A stretch of DNA of 61,173 nt from an uncultured Gemmiger sp. (GCA_949295035.1 CASFJO010000080.1:1-61173); one strand, 5' to 3'; positions 25,970 to 33,278 are shown, numbered from the stretch's first letter. Numbers and translations are program-made. The notes: a model not told the origin generated them from the letters alone.

Positions 25970-26137
25970 TGTTCGTACCTCCATTCTGTTTGTGGGGGAT
26001 AGGGCAGGCACCCCGCCGGGCATCTTCTTGTCTATTGCCGGTTATGCTCACAAGTATATGGCCTGGCGTATCGGGCGCTTTCGGCCGGGGCCGCTTTTAC
26101 GGCTTCTCCCGGGTGCCTTTCCCGTCCCTGTGATTAT

Positions 26138-26166
26138 AGTATAGCACCTTGTACAAGTATATTCAA
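26138..26166 (-). promoter_or_regulatory. Leftward promoter overlapping operator 1
   Basis: On the minus strand, TTGAAT (26166-26161) and TATACT (26143-26138) with a 17-bp spacer. The palindrome CTTGTACAAG (26148-26157) lies between the two boxes. An alternative -10, TATAAT, sits at 26138-26133. It would drive the two leftward genes of the element. Confidence 0.6.
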
Positions 26167-26225
26167 TTAACAAAATGGACAAACTTGTACAAGTATATCT
26201 GTGTATTTTTGTACTTGTACAAGTA
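26148..26225. repeat. Three palindromic operators CTTGTACAAG
   Basis: Perfect copies occur at 26148-26157, 26184-26193 and 26214-26223; the last two extend to ACTTGTACAAGT. Each is followed by AT. Centre spacings are 36 and 30 bp. They lie between two divergent promoters and overlap both, as expected for the binding sites of the ribbon-helix-helix antitoxin encoded next. A degenerate fourth site, CTTGGTACAA, lies at 26242-26251. Confidence 0.85.
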
Positions 26226-26243
26226 TTTATTTTGTGGTATACT
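26215..26243 (+). promoter_or_regulatory. Promoter of the toxin-antitoxin operon
   Basis: TTGTAC (26215-26220) and TATACT (26238-26243) with a 17-bp spacer. The -35 box is part of operator 3, so binding there would block RNA polymerase. Confidence 0.75.
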
Positions 26244-26283
26244 TGGTACAATGGAAAAGGCCGCTTGAATGGAGGTGCAAAAG

Positions 26284-26499
26284 ATGGACGAAGGGAAAGC
26301 AAAGGCCAGCACTGTGGCAAAAAACAGGTACAACGCAAAGGCTTACGATAGTCTCCGTATCGTAGTAAAGAAAGGCCGCAAAGCTGAAATACAGGCCCAC
26401 GCCGAGGCTATGGGCGAAAGTCTCAACGCCTTTGTGGGCCGTGCGATCAACGAGACCATGGAACGGGACAAACAGGGTGAAAGCGAGGCCGGACAATGA
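26284..26499 (+). CDS. Ribbon-helix-helix antitoxin-like protein
   Basis: A 71-residue basic protein. YDSLRIVVKKGRKAEIQAHA followed by AEAMGESLNAFVGRAINETM fits the Arc/MetJ ribbon-helix-helix fold: a short strand (RIVVKKG) then two helices. Such proteins bind palindromic operators as dimers and neutralise a partner toxin. The ATG at 26284 is chosen because GGAGGT lies eight bases upstream; an ATG at 26269 overlaps that site. It overlaps the toxin gene by 4 bp (ATGA), and palindromes lie in its promoter. Confidence 0.85.
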   Translation: MDEGKAKASTVAKNRYNAKAYDSLRIVVKKGRKAEIQAHAEAMGESLNAFVGRAINETMERDKQGESEAGQ

Positions 26500-27056
26500 A
26501 AATCTACACCATCATCGGCGGCGTGAACGGCTGCGGGAAGTCCAGTCTCACCGGCTCCCTCAAGGCCGAACGCACTGACTTGGGCATTATTGTGGACCCG
26601 GACAAGATCACCGCTGAACTTGGCGGGGATGAATACGAGGGCGGCAAGCTGGCGGTAGAGCGCCTGGAACACGCCCTGGCCGATGGGGTCAGCTTCACCC
26701 AGGAAACGACCCTCTCCGGCGGCTACACCCGCAAACTGGCCCGCCGGGCGCGGGAACAGGGGTATTACATCCGCCTGTACTACATCGGCCTGGACACCGT
26801 ACAGGAGAGCCTGCAGCGCATCCAGAACCGTGTCCGCAAAGGCGGCCATGATATTCCCCGGCGGGATGTGGAAAGCCGTTTTGCCCACCGTTTTGCAGAC
26901 GTGGCAAAGGTGCTGCCTTACTGTGATGAAGCCCGCTTTTTTGACAACGACAATGGCTTTGAATTGGTGGCGGAGTACCGCAACGGCGAGATACTGCCCA
27001 TCGGCAACCGCCGCCCCCGGTGGCTTGTGGAGCTAATGGAAGCGATCAAGCCGTAA
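26496..27056 (+). CDS. Zeta-type toxin-like P-loop kinase
   Basis: A 186-residue P-loop NTPase. The Walker A is GGVNGCGKSS (residues 8-17), followed by GIIVDPDKI near residue 33 and FTQETTLSGG near 68, which match the substrate-binding Asp and active-site Glu regions of zeta toxins. RxxxGGHDIP-R (RVRKGGHDIPRRDVESRF near 112-130) gives the lid arginines. Zeta toxins phosphorylate UDP-N-acetylglucosamine and block wall synthesis. Here it is coupled to a ribbon-helix-helix gene rather than an epsilon antitoxin. Members of this branch could have another phosphate acceptor, so the toxin role is likely but unproven. Confidence 0.82.
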   Translation: MKIYTIIGGVNGCGKSSLTGSLKAERTDLGIIVDPDKITAELGGDEYEGGKLAVERLEHALADGVSFTQETTLSGGYTRKLARRAREQGYYIRLYYIGLDTVQESLQRIQNRVRKGGHDIPRRDVESRFAHRFADVAKVLPYCDEARFFDNDNGFELVAEYRNGEILPIGNRRPRWLVELMEAIKP

Positions 27057-27136
27057 AGGGCGAAGCCGCCAGCCCTATGCAGCGCCGGCCAGCGTCGAAC
27101 CGTGCGACAACCGCCAGCCAAAAACACCACGAAAAA

Positions 27137-27162
27137 GCCCCGCCACCCGGCGGGGCTTTTTC
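27137..27162. terminator. Terminator after the toxin gene
   Basis: GCCCCGCC (27137-27144) and GGCGGGGC (27149-27156) with an ACCC loop, T-tract downstream and A-tract upstream, so it can work in both directions. Confidence 0.85.
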
Positions 27163-27829
27163 TGTGTGGCCATGCAGGCCGTGAGAAAATATTCGTAGTG
27201 ACGGCGTGAAGCTCAAAGCCAAGTGGCGGGGAGGCCCCCAGTCAAGTGCCCGGCCACGGCAATGGTAGACCGATGAGTGGAGTTCTTTTTTCCTCTCCTG
27301 GGCACGTGTACCCCCTCCCCCATCAAAAATGGGGGGTGGTGTTTTCGCGCCTTTATCGCGTGGGTTCAAGACATTCCAGATTTTACCGCACGCGCGGGGG
27401 GGGCGTGGCGTTTGGTTGTGTCGCCTTGATAGAAAGCAAAACCGCCCGGCTTGCCTTTATGTAAGCATACCCCCCTTCGCTGGATTTTGGCCCGGAGTTG
27501 GGAAAAAGTTACCCCCGCCGGTATGGAATGGCCCGCCGGGGATGAAATCACCCTGGGGGGCGTGCGTCTGGCGTTGTAAATCCATGCGCCGTGGTCATAG
27601 GCTCAAAACGCACGAAAAATGGTGTTCTTTCGCCAAAAAACGCCTTGGTATTCGCAGATTTTGCGAAGTCAGGCTTTTATTCCTCTATCCGCGCGCAATA
27701 TGATCGCGCGCATGACCCACCCCCTCCCGTGTATTTCCCGGCCGGTTTTTCGTGTGGGAGGCGTGCGGTCTTCCGCCCCGGGTCTAAAATACGACCCGCC
27801 GGGGGGGGGGGAGATGGTTGACGGTGCTC
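27163..27829. other. Non-coding, G-tract-rich stretch of the element
   Basis: About 670 bp without a convincing gene: the open frames are short, overlap on both strands and lack ribosome binding sites. It contains runs of G (an eight-base run near 27400, an 11-base run at 27801-27811) and a hairpin CCCCCAT-CAAAA-ATGGGGG around 27320-27338 followed by TGTTTT. A transfer origin, replication site or regulatory RNA could lie here, but nothing proves it. Confidence 0.45.
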
Positions 27830-28720
27830 TCATTCGTCCAGCAACCCGCACGGCTCCGCAACGTCCAGGTCCAGCAGCTCGGCCAGGTGCTTTGTGTTGG
27901 CAGCCGCCAGCCGGCGCTCTTTTTCCTCCTGCCTCTCCACAAGGCGTTCTTCCACACTGCCCCTGTGTGCCCAGGCACCAAAGCCGGTGCCACGGTAGGC
28001 GTGGGCGGTGCGTATCTCATCCTGATAGGCTCGAAGGTGGCGGGCCTTTCGGCGCAGTGCGGCCAGGGCGGCGTACTCGGTGGCGCGGGCTCTGTCGGTA
28101 CTGCACCCCATACTCTCGGCCAGCTGGCGGAAGCTGTAACCCTGCCAATACACTTTCCGCAGGGTGTCGGCCTGATGGGACGGTATTTGCTCCATGGTGG
28201 CCTCCAGGTCGTTGTGGAGCTGCTGCGTGTAGAGCCGTTCGTCCGTGTCCAAGAGCGCGGCCTCCGCCTCCGGGTCGGGCACCAGCTCGCCCAGGGTGTC
28301 GCCCTCGGCTTCGCCAATGGCCACAGGCTCGTCCAGGCTGGCGGCACGGTTCAGCGGGTCGCCGCGTCCGAGACCCCTGCGCAAACCAACCAGATCTTGA
28401 ACGTGATACCGGGCAATCAACCCCAGCATGGTGGTGAAGGCCCCTCTGGCCGGGTCATACAGGCGCACCGTCTCGCTGATGATGAAATACCCTTCTTGCT
28501 CCACGTCCTCCAGTGTGACGCCGGCGGCCACGGCCTGCTGCTCATACCGGAAGTAGTACCGGCGGCCCAGGACCCACAGAAGCCGCCTATTTTGCGCCCA
28601 CAAAGCCGCCAGGGCGTCCAGGTCTCCACCCTTGGCCTTTTCCGCCAGCGCCTCGTTTGTGCCTGTTTCCGGGGCTGCTGCGGGCTTGTCGTTGTGGTTC
28701 ATGTTGTCCTCTGCTTCCAT
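27830..28720 (-). CDS. Sigma-70-family factor encoded by the element
   Basis: A 296-residue protein. Residues about 30-125 resemble sigma region 2: GVTLEDVEQEGYFIISETVR and LYDPARGAFTTMLGLIARY match the DLVQEG-YDPxRG-FxTY pattern. Residues about 185-245 resemble region 4 with a helix-turn-helix (YSFRQLAESMGCSTDRARA). A charged tail of about 50 residues follows. The ATG has GGGAGG upstream. Sigma-like factors occur in conjugative transposons and some phages, where they direct transcription of late or transfer genes. Its target promoters are unknown; the tandem repeats just upstream are one candidate. Confidence 0.8.
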   Translation of the reverse strand: MEAEDNMNHNDKPAAAPETGTNEALAEKAKGGDLDALAALWAQNRRLLWVLGRRYYFRYEQQAVAAGVTLEDVEQEGYFIISETVRLYDPARGAFTTMLGLIARYHVQDLVGLRRGLGRGDPLNRAASLDEPVAIGEAEGDTLGELVPDPEAEAALLDTDERLYTQQLHNDLEATMEQIPSHQADTLRKVYWQGYSFRQLAESMGCSTDRARATEYAALAALRRKARHLRAYQDEIRTAHAYRGTGFGAWAHRGSVEERLVERQEEKERRLAAANTKHLAELLDLDVAEPCGLLDE

Positions 28721-28813
28721 TGCACTGCCCTCCCGTTCATGGTATACTGGCGATAGGTTGGGGCCGTCCGGGAGGGCGGCTCTTTTTTTTTCGTTTGCGC
28801 TGCTGGCGGGATG

Positions 28814-28998
28814 TATAGGCGGAAATCCTAGGTTTTCCTGGGTTTTTGCGCCTTGATGATATAGGCGAAAAAACTTAAGTTTTTTAGGTTCTATCGCCCT
28901 GGCAATATAGGCAGAAATATCAGGTTCTATCAGGTTCTTTGGCGCTCGGCTATATAGGCGGGAACCGTAGGTTTTCGTAAGTTCTGGCGCTGCGTATG
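28814..28998. repeat. Four tandem 46-47 bp repeats with internal hairpins
   Basis: Units start with an exact TATAGGC at 28814, 28860, 28906 and 28953 (periods 46, 46 and 47). Each continues with A-rich sequence, one or two AGGTT(C/T)T motifs and ends with a CGCC/GCGC motif. In units 1 and 2, GGCG near the start can pair with CGCC near the end. Unit 2 holds a perfect 18-bp palindrome (A6-CTTAAG-T6), and unit 3 a direct repeat TATCAGGTTC. They lie 94-278 bp upstream of the sigma-factor start. Replication iterons, an operator array or a repeated leader RNA are possible. Confidence 0.85.
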
Positions 28999-29016
28999 CC
29001 CCCCAGGGGGGGGGAG

Positions 29017-29060
29017 CCCCGCCAGCAGCTCCGGCAACATACTGGCGGGGGTAGCTTTTT
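29017..29060 (+). terminator. Hairpin beside the tandem repeats
   Basis: CCCCGCCAG (29017-29025) and CTGGCGGGG (29042-29050) form a perfect 9-bp stem with a 16-nt loop, then GTAGCTTTTT. It is oriented against the genes here, which are all on the minus strand, so it may serve an antisense transcript or be part of an origin structure. Confidence 0.45.
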
Positions 29061-29093
29061 CCAACTCTGGCGAGAAATCCCGCAGGGGGGGTG

Positions 29094-29315
29094 CTACCGG
29101 TCCCGACGGTCAGTGTCCACTAGCGCCCGGGCCAGGCTGGTGCGGGTGATGTACCGGCCCACCCCGTGCCCCACAAAAGGGAAAATCCTGGCGGCGGTCT
29201 TGCGGCCTATGCCGGTGTATGCGGCCACGTCCTGGACGTTCAAACATTCCCGATCAGGAAAGGCCGCCAGCACGCTTTCCAGTTGGTCGCGGTAGCCGGG
29301 CAGCTCGCGGGGCAT
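29094..29315 (-). CDS. Small helix-turn-helix protein (excisionase-like)
   Basis: A 73-residue protein. LNVQDVAAYTGIGRKTAARIFPFVG near residues 24-48 has a helix-turn-helix spacing of the HTH_17/MerR type, read here as VQDVAAYTGIGRKTAAR; it is followed by GRYITRTSLARAL, the usual strand-plus-helix end of small excisionase or replication-accessory proteins. Its start overlaps the stop of the upstream gene (TAATG). It probably binds DNA at the element's origin or ends. Confidence 0.7.
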   Translation of the reverse strand: MPRELPGYRDQLESVLAAFPDRECLNVQDVAAYTGIGRKTAARIFPFVGHGVGRYITRTSLARALVDTDRRDR

Positions 29316-29536
29316 TACTGGGCCCCCTTCTGGTCCATGCGGCCTGCGATCTCGCCCAGGGCGTCCGCGATCTGCTCCGAGTTGTCGGCCAGTGCGGAAA
29401 GGGCGCAGGCGTTGCGGGTGCTGTCAAACCATGCACAGTTTGAACTGCACAGGCTGCTCCGGGGCCCGCCGGTCATGGCGTGCGCGATTATAAGCAGCGG
29501 GCAGAAGGTGTCAGGGGAAACAGTTTTCTTTGTCAT
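29315..29536 (-). CDS. Small cysteine-containing protein of the element
   Basis: A 73-residue protein with a C-x(20)-C-x3-C-x10-C pattern (FCPLL, SSLCSSNCAWFD, NACAL) that could hold a zinc ion. Short proteins with the pattern CPLL...C.CAWF....CA are frequent in Clostridial phages and islands, with no known function. GAGGACC lies just before its ATG. It follows the iteron-like array and is coupled to the next HTH gene. Confidence 0.65.
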   Translation of the reverse strand: MTKKTVSPDTFCPLLIIAHAMTGGPRSSLCSSNCAWFDSTRNACALSALADNSEQIADALGEIAGRMDQKGAQ

Positions 29537-29614
29537 GTGGTCCTCCTATATGTAGTTGGTGGGTGAGTTTGTGGACACGATAGCGCGCCCGTGATGGGCC
29601 GCTGCTGGCAGTTC

Positions 29615-29821
29615 ACCGTTGGTTGCTATATGTACCGTTGATACCGTTGCAACCGTTGGTTATCGTTGATAGCACCATCAACGGTTATCAACGATATCAA
29701 CGGTATCAACGGTGAAATTTACAGTTCGCGTGTACGCGCGCGCCCGTTATAAGGGAACCGTTGATGCTGGAATCATGCTTTGCTGTTCGCCACCAACGGT
29801 TAGTCGCAACGAATCAACGGT
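29615..29821. repeat. Iteron-like array of ACCGTTG / CAACGGT
   Basis: Ten exact heptamers: ACCGTTG at 29615, 29634, 29643, 29652 and 29757, and CAACGGT at 29679, 29698, 29707, 29794 and 29815; several variants lie between. Three forward copies are spaced 9 bp apart. The block 29634-29670 and the block 29677-29713 form an imperfect 37-bp inverted repeat around a 6-bp centre. The array lies beside and runs into the 3' end of the RepA-like gene. It has the look of a replication origin or the binding site of a replication initiator. Confidence 0.82.
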
Positions 29822-31090
29822 TGATAGGTAAAAACGGTGCTTTGCGCCGCCTGTGCCGTTGTGTACTCGGCGGTGCGCTATGTGGTCGTACTCAAACAGG
29901 TCATGGTCAAGAGCCTTGATGCGGTTGGTAAGGTCTCGGGCACTGGCCGCCAGGTTTCGCCCCGTCATATCCTGGCCGGCCGCCATCAGCTCCCGCATGG
30001 TGCCCACCCATTCCCCGGTCGGCGTGTCCCGCAGCAGCTCCCGCAGCGTCAGCACAATGGGGGAATCCTCATAGGCACGCTTTGCGGCGTCCTGTTCTAT
30101 GGCGTCGGCGCTGCCCAGGCGCTCCCATCGAAAGCTCTGCTTGTTGAAAGTGAGGATACTATCCTCGGCGTCGAAGTCACGCGCTGAAACAGAAAGCAAG
30201 GTGTTTGCGTCGCCGCGCTTCTCCCGGGTCATAACCATGGCCGTGTCGGCAGCGCCAAACAGGCCGTTGGTGCCAGATATACGGTTGAAGGGATCTCCAT
30301 CGTCCCCCATCTTGCGTAAATGGTGGACCAGAAGGATGCAAACCCGGCTTCGGTCGGCAAATTCCTTGAGGGCCCCGGCGTCCCGGTAGTCTGCGGCGTA
30401 TGCGTTTTCTTTCCCGGATGTGGAGCGGCGCACTTTTTGCAAGGTGTCAATCACGATCAGGCCCAGGCTGGGCTTCTTGGCGAGAAAATCGTCAAGCTGC
30501 TCCAGCAGCCCACCGGCAACATCCTCGGACCGGGTCGAAAAGTAAAAACCCATCGGCGCACGATCTCCTGCCAACACTTTGTTCATACGGTCCTGAAGCC
30601 GGCCCTCTCCGTCCTCCAAGGCCAGGTATAGGCACTCCGCCTTATTGGTCTTGTGCCCGAGAAACGGCCGCCCATCAGCCACGGAAAGACACAGGTCAAG
30701 CACGAACCAACTCTTGCCGTACTTGGGCGGGCTCGCCAGCAGCGCCAGCCCTTGGGGGAGAAAGCCCTCCACAAAGAAACGGGGCGGGGTTATATCCTTG
30801 TCTTGCAGCTCTCGGGCAGAGAATACGGTCAAGGTCAGGTGACGCTCTTGTAGGTATTCCGCCCGGCCGAAAACGTCCACGCCCTGCTGGCGGCCATACC
30901 CGTTTACGATCTGGTCCGCAATCTTCTGGCGGATTCCAAACGATTCCGCCAGGGCAAGGGCGCTTGCAATCGCGGCTTGCTGCTGGGCCTTGTCCGGCAG
31001 CTCTTGCACCTTGGCGGGCAGGCCAGCCGCCAGCAGGGCCTCCGGCGTCTCTATGCCGTTCAGCAGCTCGTTGAAATCATCACTTGTCAA
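29747..31090 (-). CDS. RepA-like RecA-fold ATPase (AAA_25)
   Basis: A 447-residue protein. After about 100 residues comes a RecA-type ATPase: Walker A LASPPKYGKSW near residue 125, LEDGEGRLQDRM near 160, Walker B LGLIVIDTLQKV near 210, VCILLVHHLRKM near 250 and ISGTNGLFGAADTAMVM near 275. This is the hexameric helicase family of plasmid RepA and related proteins of phages and islands. The C-terminal 130 residues include a winged-helix-like region. It would unwind DNA for replication of the excised element. Its first codons overlap the XRE gene, and its 3' end contains copies of the iteron-like heptamer. Confidence 0.85.
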   Translation of the reverse strand: MTSDDFNELLNGIETPEALLAAGLPAKVQELPDKAQQQAAIASALALAESFGIRQKIADQIVNGYGRQQGVDVFGRAEYLQERHLTLTVFSARELQDKDITPPRFFVEGFLPQGLALLASPPKYGKSWFVLDLCLSVADGRPFLGHKTNKAECLYLALEDGEGRLQDRMNKVLAGDRAPMGFYFSTRSEDVAGGLLEQLDDFLAKKPSLGLIVIDTLQKVRRSTSGKENAYAADYRDAGALKEFADRSRVCILLVHHLRKMGDDGDPFNRISGTNGLFGAADTAMVMTREKRGDANTLLSVSARDFDAEDSILTFNKQSFRWERLGSADAIEQDAAKRAYEDSPIVLTLRELLRDTPTGEWVGTMRELMAAGQDMTGRNLAASARDLTNRIKALDHDLFEYDHIAHRRVHNGTGGAKHRFYLSTVDSLRLTVGGEQQSMIPASTVPL

Positions 31091-31290
31091 GGCTGGTTAT
31101 CCTCCATGATCTCGGTCACGTCTACGCCTAGGGCGCGGGCGATTTTCCCAGCTGTTTCGGGCAAAATGCTACGTCCCGAGAGAGCGTTATTAACTGTGGG
31201 ACGAGGCATTTCGGCGCTTGAGCAGATGTCTTGCGCGCCCATGCAAGCCCTGGCCATAGCAATCAATAACTTTTCGCGGTTAAGCTTCAC
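31087..31290 (-). CDS. XRE-family Cro-like regulator
   Basis: A 67-residue helix-turn-helix protein: CSSAEMPRPTVNNALSGRSI contains the HTH turn and LPETAGKIARALGVDVTEIM is the common end of the fold. It overlaps the RepA-like gene by 4 bp and is divergent from the larger XRE gene at 31422. This arrangement is typical of a Cro/CI-type switch that decides between quiet integration and excision/replication. Confidence 0.85.
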   Translation of the reverse strand: MKLNREKLLIAMARACMGAQDICSSAEMPRPTVNNALSGRSILPETAGKIARALGVDVTEIMEDNQP

Positions 31291-31317
31291 GGAATACGCC
31301 CCATTTCAATGCTTGTT

Positions 31318-31373
31318 ATTCTTATGAATCTATTATAAGGGATTCTAATGAATATATCAAGATGCTATTGAAT
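31318..31373. promoter_or_regulatory. Operator cluster between divergent XRE genes
   Basis: Near-palindromic 12-mers ATTCTTATGAAT (31318-31329), ATTCTAATGAAT (31342-31353) and a weaker ATGCTATTGAAT (31362-31373) lie in an AT-rich gap, the first two 24 bp apart (just over two helical turns). They are likely binding sites for one or both XRE proteins. A TTGTTA box (31313-31318) with TATAAG (31334-31339) may be part of a rightward promoter. Confidence 0.6.
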
Positions 31374-31421
31374 ATTTTTTTGGCGCATGTTATCCTAAGT
31401 ATGGAAAGTGAGGATGTGCCT

Positions 31422-31826
31422 ATGGACTACGGGAAAAATCTCAAGATTGCGAGGAGTTGGGCGGAAATCACTCAAGCTGAATTAGCTCAAAAAGCTGGCA
31501 TTGCGGTGATTACCGTGCGACAATATGAATCTGGGAAAAGAAAGCCTAGCGCGAAAAACTGGCGCCTCATCGCGAACGCTCTTCATTTGACGGTGGAGGA
31601 GTTGGACAATGCCGAGGACATGCTTTTGAGAGGAATTGAAGGCATTGGCGAAATCGACCTAGAAGCGGCTAAGTATGCACGTGAGGACAAGCGAGAACTT
31701 TTGCGTCTGTATTCACTACTCAATTACAGGGGCCAACAGGTTGCTATTGACCGCCTACAAGAGCTTACGGAAATATCCAGATACCGCGCGGATTATGTTC
31801 AGAATGACGAATTGACCAAGGAATAA
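31422..31826 (+). CDS. XRE-family repressor
   Basis: A 134-residue protein. Residues 5-62 form a lambda-repressor-like HTH (LKIARSWAEITQAELAQKAG, then ITVRQYESGKRKPSAKNW and IANALHLTVEEL). The rest is a helical C-terminal part without an obvious protease domain. The start is set by GTGAGG eight bases upstream. The gene is clearly more AT-rich than the surrounding genome, suggesting a different origin. It is the likely master repressor of the element. Confidence 0.85.
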   Translation: MDYGKNLKIARSWAEITQAELAQKAGIAVITVRQYESGKRKPSAKNWRLIANALHLTVEELDNAEDMLLRGIEGIGEIDLEAAKYAREDKRELLRLYSLLNYRGQQVAIDRLQELTEISRYRADYVQNDELTKE

Positions 31827-31868
31827 CACCTATCGGAACGGCTGTGAAAATAAAAGGAGCTGACAACA

Positions 31869-32093
31869 ATGCCCAAACGCCCAACGCGAAACACCCTCGA
31901 CCCCCGGCGTCTGCCGGAGCTGCTCACCACGGCGCAGTACGCCGCCATTGCCCAGTGTGCGGAGGCCACTGTGCGCCGCCGCCTGCGGATGGGTGAGCTG
32001 GACGGGTGCAAGGTCGGCTCTCTCTGGCGCGTTCGCCGCCACGAGGTGGAGAAGCTGCTGGGGATTGACCCGTCCGAGAGGATAAACATATAA
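31869..32093 (+). CDS. Excisionase-like HTH protein
   Basis: A 74-residue protein with an HTH_17/excisionase fold: LLTTAQYAAIAQCAEATVRR and RRLRMGELDGCKVGSLWRVR, then HEVEKLLG. AAAGGAGC lies before the ATG. It sits 102 bp before the integrase on the same strand, the usual place for a recombination directionality factor. Confidence 0.85.
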   Translation: MPKRPTRNTLDPRRLPELLTTAQYAAIAQCAEATVRRRLRMGELDGCKVGSLWRVRRHEVEKLLGIDPSERINI

Positions 32094-32195
32094 CCCCGAA
32101 ACGGCAAAAAAGTGCAAGCAAAAAAGACCGCCAACCGAACGGGCTGACGGACGATTTGCGGGATCTCGAGTGAGTTTGGCAAAGGAGGCGTGGGG

Positions 32196-33215
32196 ATGGC
32201 TGAAAAGATGTATAAAAGGCCCGACGGCCTCTATGAGAAGAAGCTGACGATCAACGGCAAACGCGTGGCGTTCCGGGCAAAGAGCACCCGCGAAGTGATG
32301 CGAAAAATCGCCGCGTACCGGGAGAAGGAGGAAAGCGGCCCCACCTTCGAGACGGTGGCGGGCGCGTGGTGGGAGGACAAAGAGCCGCGTCTCTCACCCA
32401 ACACCGTCTCCAATTACAAGCTGGCCATGCGACGGGCCGTGCAGCAGTTCGGCGGCGATCCTGTCAAGGGGCTCACGCCGGTGGCGGTCAAGGCGTATCT
32501 GGAGCGCCTGGCCCGCCGTGGGTACGCCCGCCGGACTGTCAACCAGCACTTTGTTGTGCTCCGGGGTATATGCGCCTTTGCCTGTGAGACCTTCAACGTG
32601 ATGCAGAATCCCGCCGCCCTGGTGAAGCTGCCGGACAAGCTGCCCCAGGCCCGGCGGAAAATGCCCACGCCGGCGCAGATAGAGACGATCAAGGCAATGG
32701 CGGACACCCCGGACGGGCTGCTGCTTAATTTCCTCATGTACTCCGGCTTACGGCTGGGGGAGGCCCTGGCGCTGCGTTGGCGGGATGTAGACCCGCAGGC
32801 GGAGACCATACGGGTGGAAAACGCCCTGTATTATGCCGGCCGCAACCAGGGTCAAATAAAGGCCCCCAAAAGCGACGCAGGCCGCCGTAGCGTGATATAC
32901 CTGAAACGGTTGCAAACGATTCTGGAGCCCCACAGGGGGCCTGCCAGCGCCTTTGTATTTGGCGGTGAGCAGCCCATGAGCAAGAAAGCCTATTACTGCC
33001 TGCTGGACCGCTGCCGCCGGGCCGGCCTGGATGTGACACCCCACCAGCTCCGCCACGCATACGCTACCCTGTTGTTTGAAGCCGGCATACCGGAAAAGAC
33101 CGCCCAGGGCTTGCTTGGTCATGCGCAGATAAGCACCACCATGGACGTGTATGCAGAGCTACGGGAAAAGAAGCTGGCGGAAGCGGCGCGGGCCTTGAAT
33201 GACACCGATTTTTGA
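32196..33215 (+). CDS. Tyrosine-recombinase integrase
   Basis: A 339-residue phage-type integrase. Residues 1-45 are an arm-binding domain, about 50-135 a SAM-like core-binding domain (FETVAGAWW ... LSPNTVSNYKLAM), and 155-335 the catalytic domain. Catalytic residues are visible: Arg in YSGLRLGEALAL, Lys in IKAPKSDAGRR, HQLRH, GH in LLGHAQIS and the Tyr in MDVYAELR. The ATG at 32196 is preferred to the GTG at 32190 because AAAGGAGG ends at 32188. It ends 63 bp before the right attachment repeat. Confidence 0.95.
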   Translation: MAEKMYKRPDGLYEKKLTINGKRVAFRAKSTREVMRKIAAYREKEESGPTFETVAGAWWEDKEPRLSPNTVSNYKLAMRRAVQQFGGDPVKGLTPVAVKAYLERLARRGYARRTVNQHFVVLRGICAFACETFNVMQNPAALVKLPDKLPQARRKMPTPAQIETIKAMADTPDGLLLNFLMYSGLRLGEALALRWRDVDPQAETIRVENALYYAGRNQGQIKAPKSDAGRRSVIYLKRLQTILEPHRGPASAFVFGGEQPMSKKAYYCLLDRCRRAGLDVTPHQLRHAYATLLFEAGIPEKTAQGLLGHAQISTTMDVYAELREKKLAEAARALNDTDF

Positions 33216-33278
33216 CAGCGAAAAGCACAGTAAAAGCACAGTGATGCTTACAAATGGCTATATAGAGCGATTTTGTAA

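Noticed and set aside
27246-27703. Plus-strand frames in the G-rich part of the element
   Set aside because: Overlapping frames, unusual composition, no ribosome binding site.
28814-28998. CRISPR-like array
   Set aside because: Units are contiguous 46-47 bp tandem repeats with diverging interiors, not identical repeats separated by unique spacers, and no cas gene is present.
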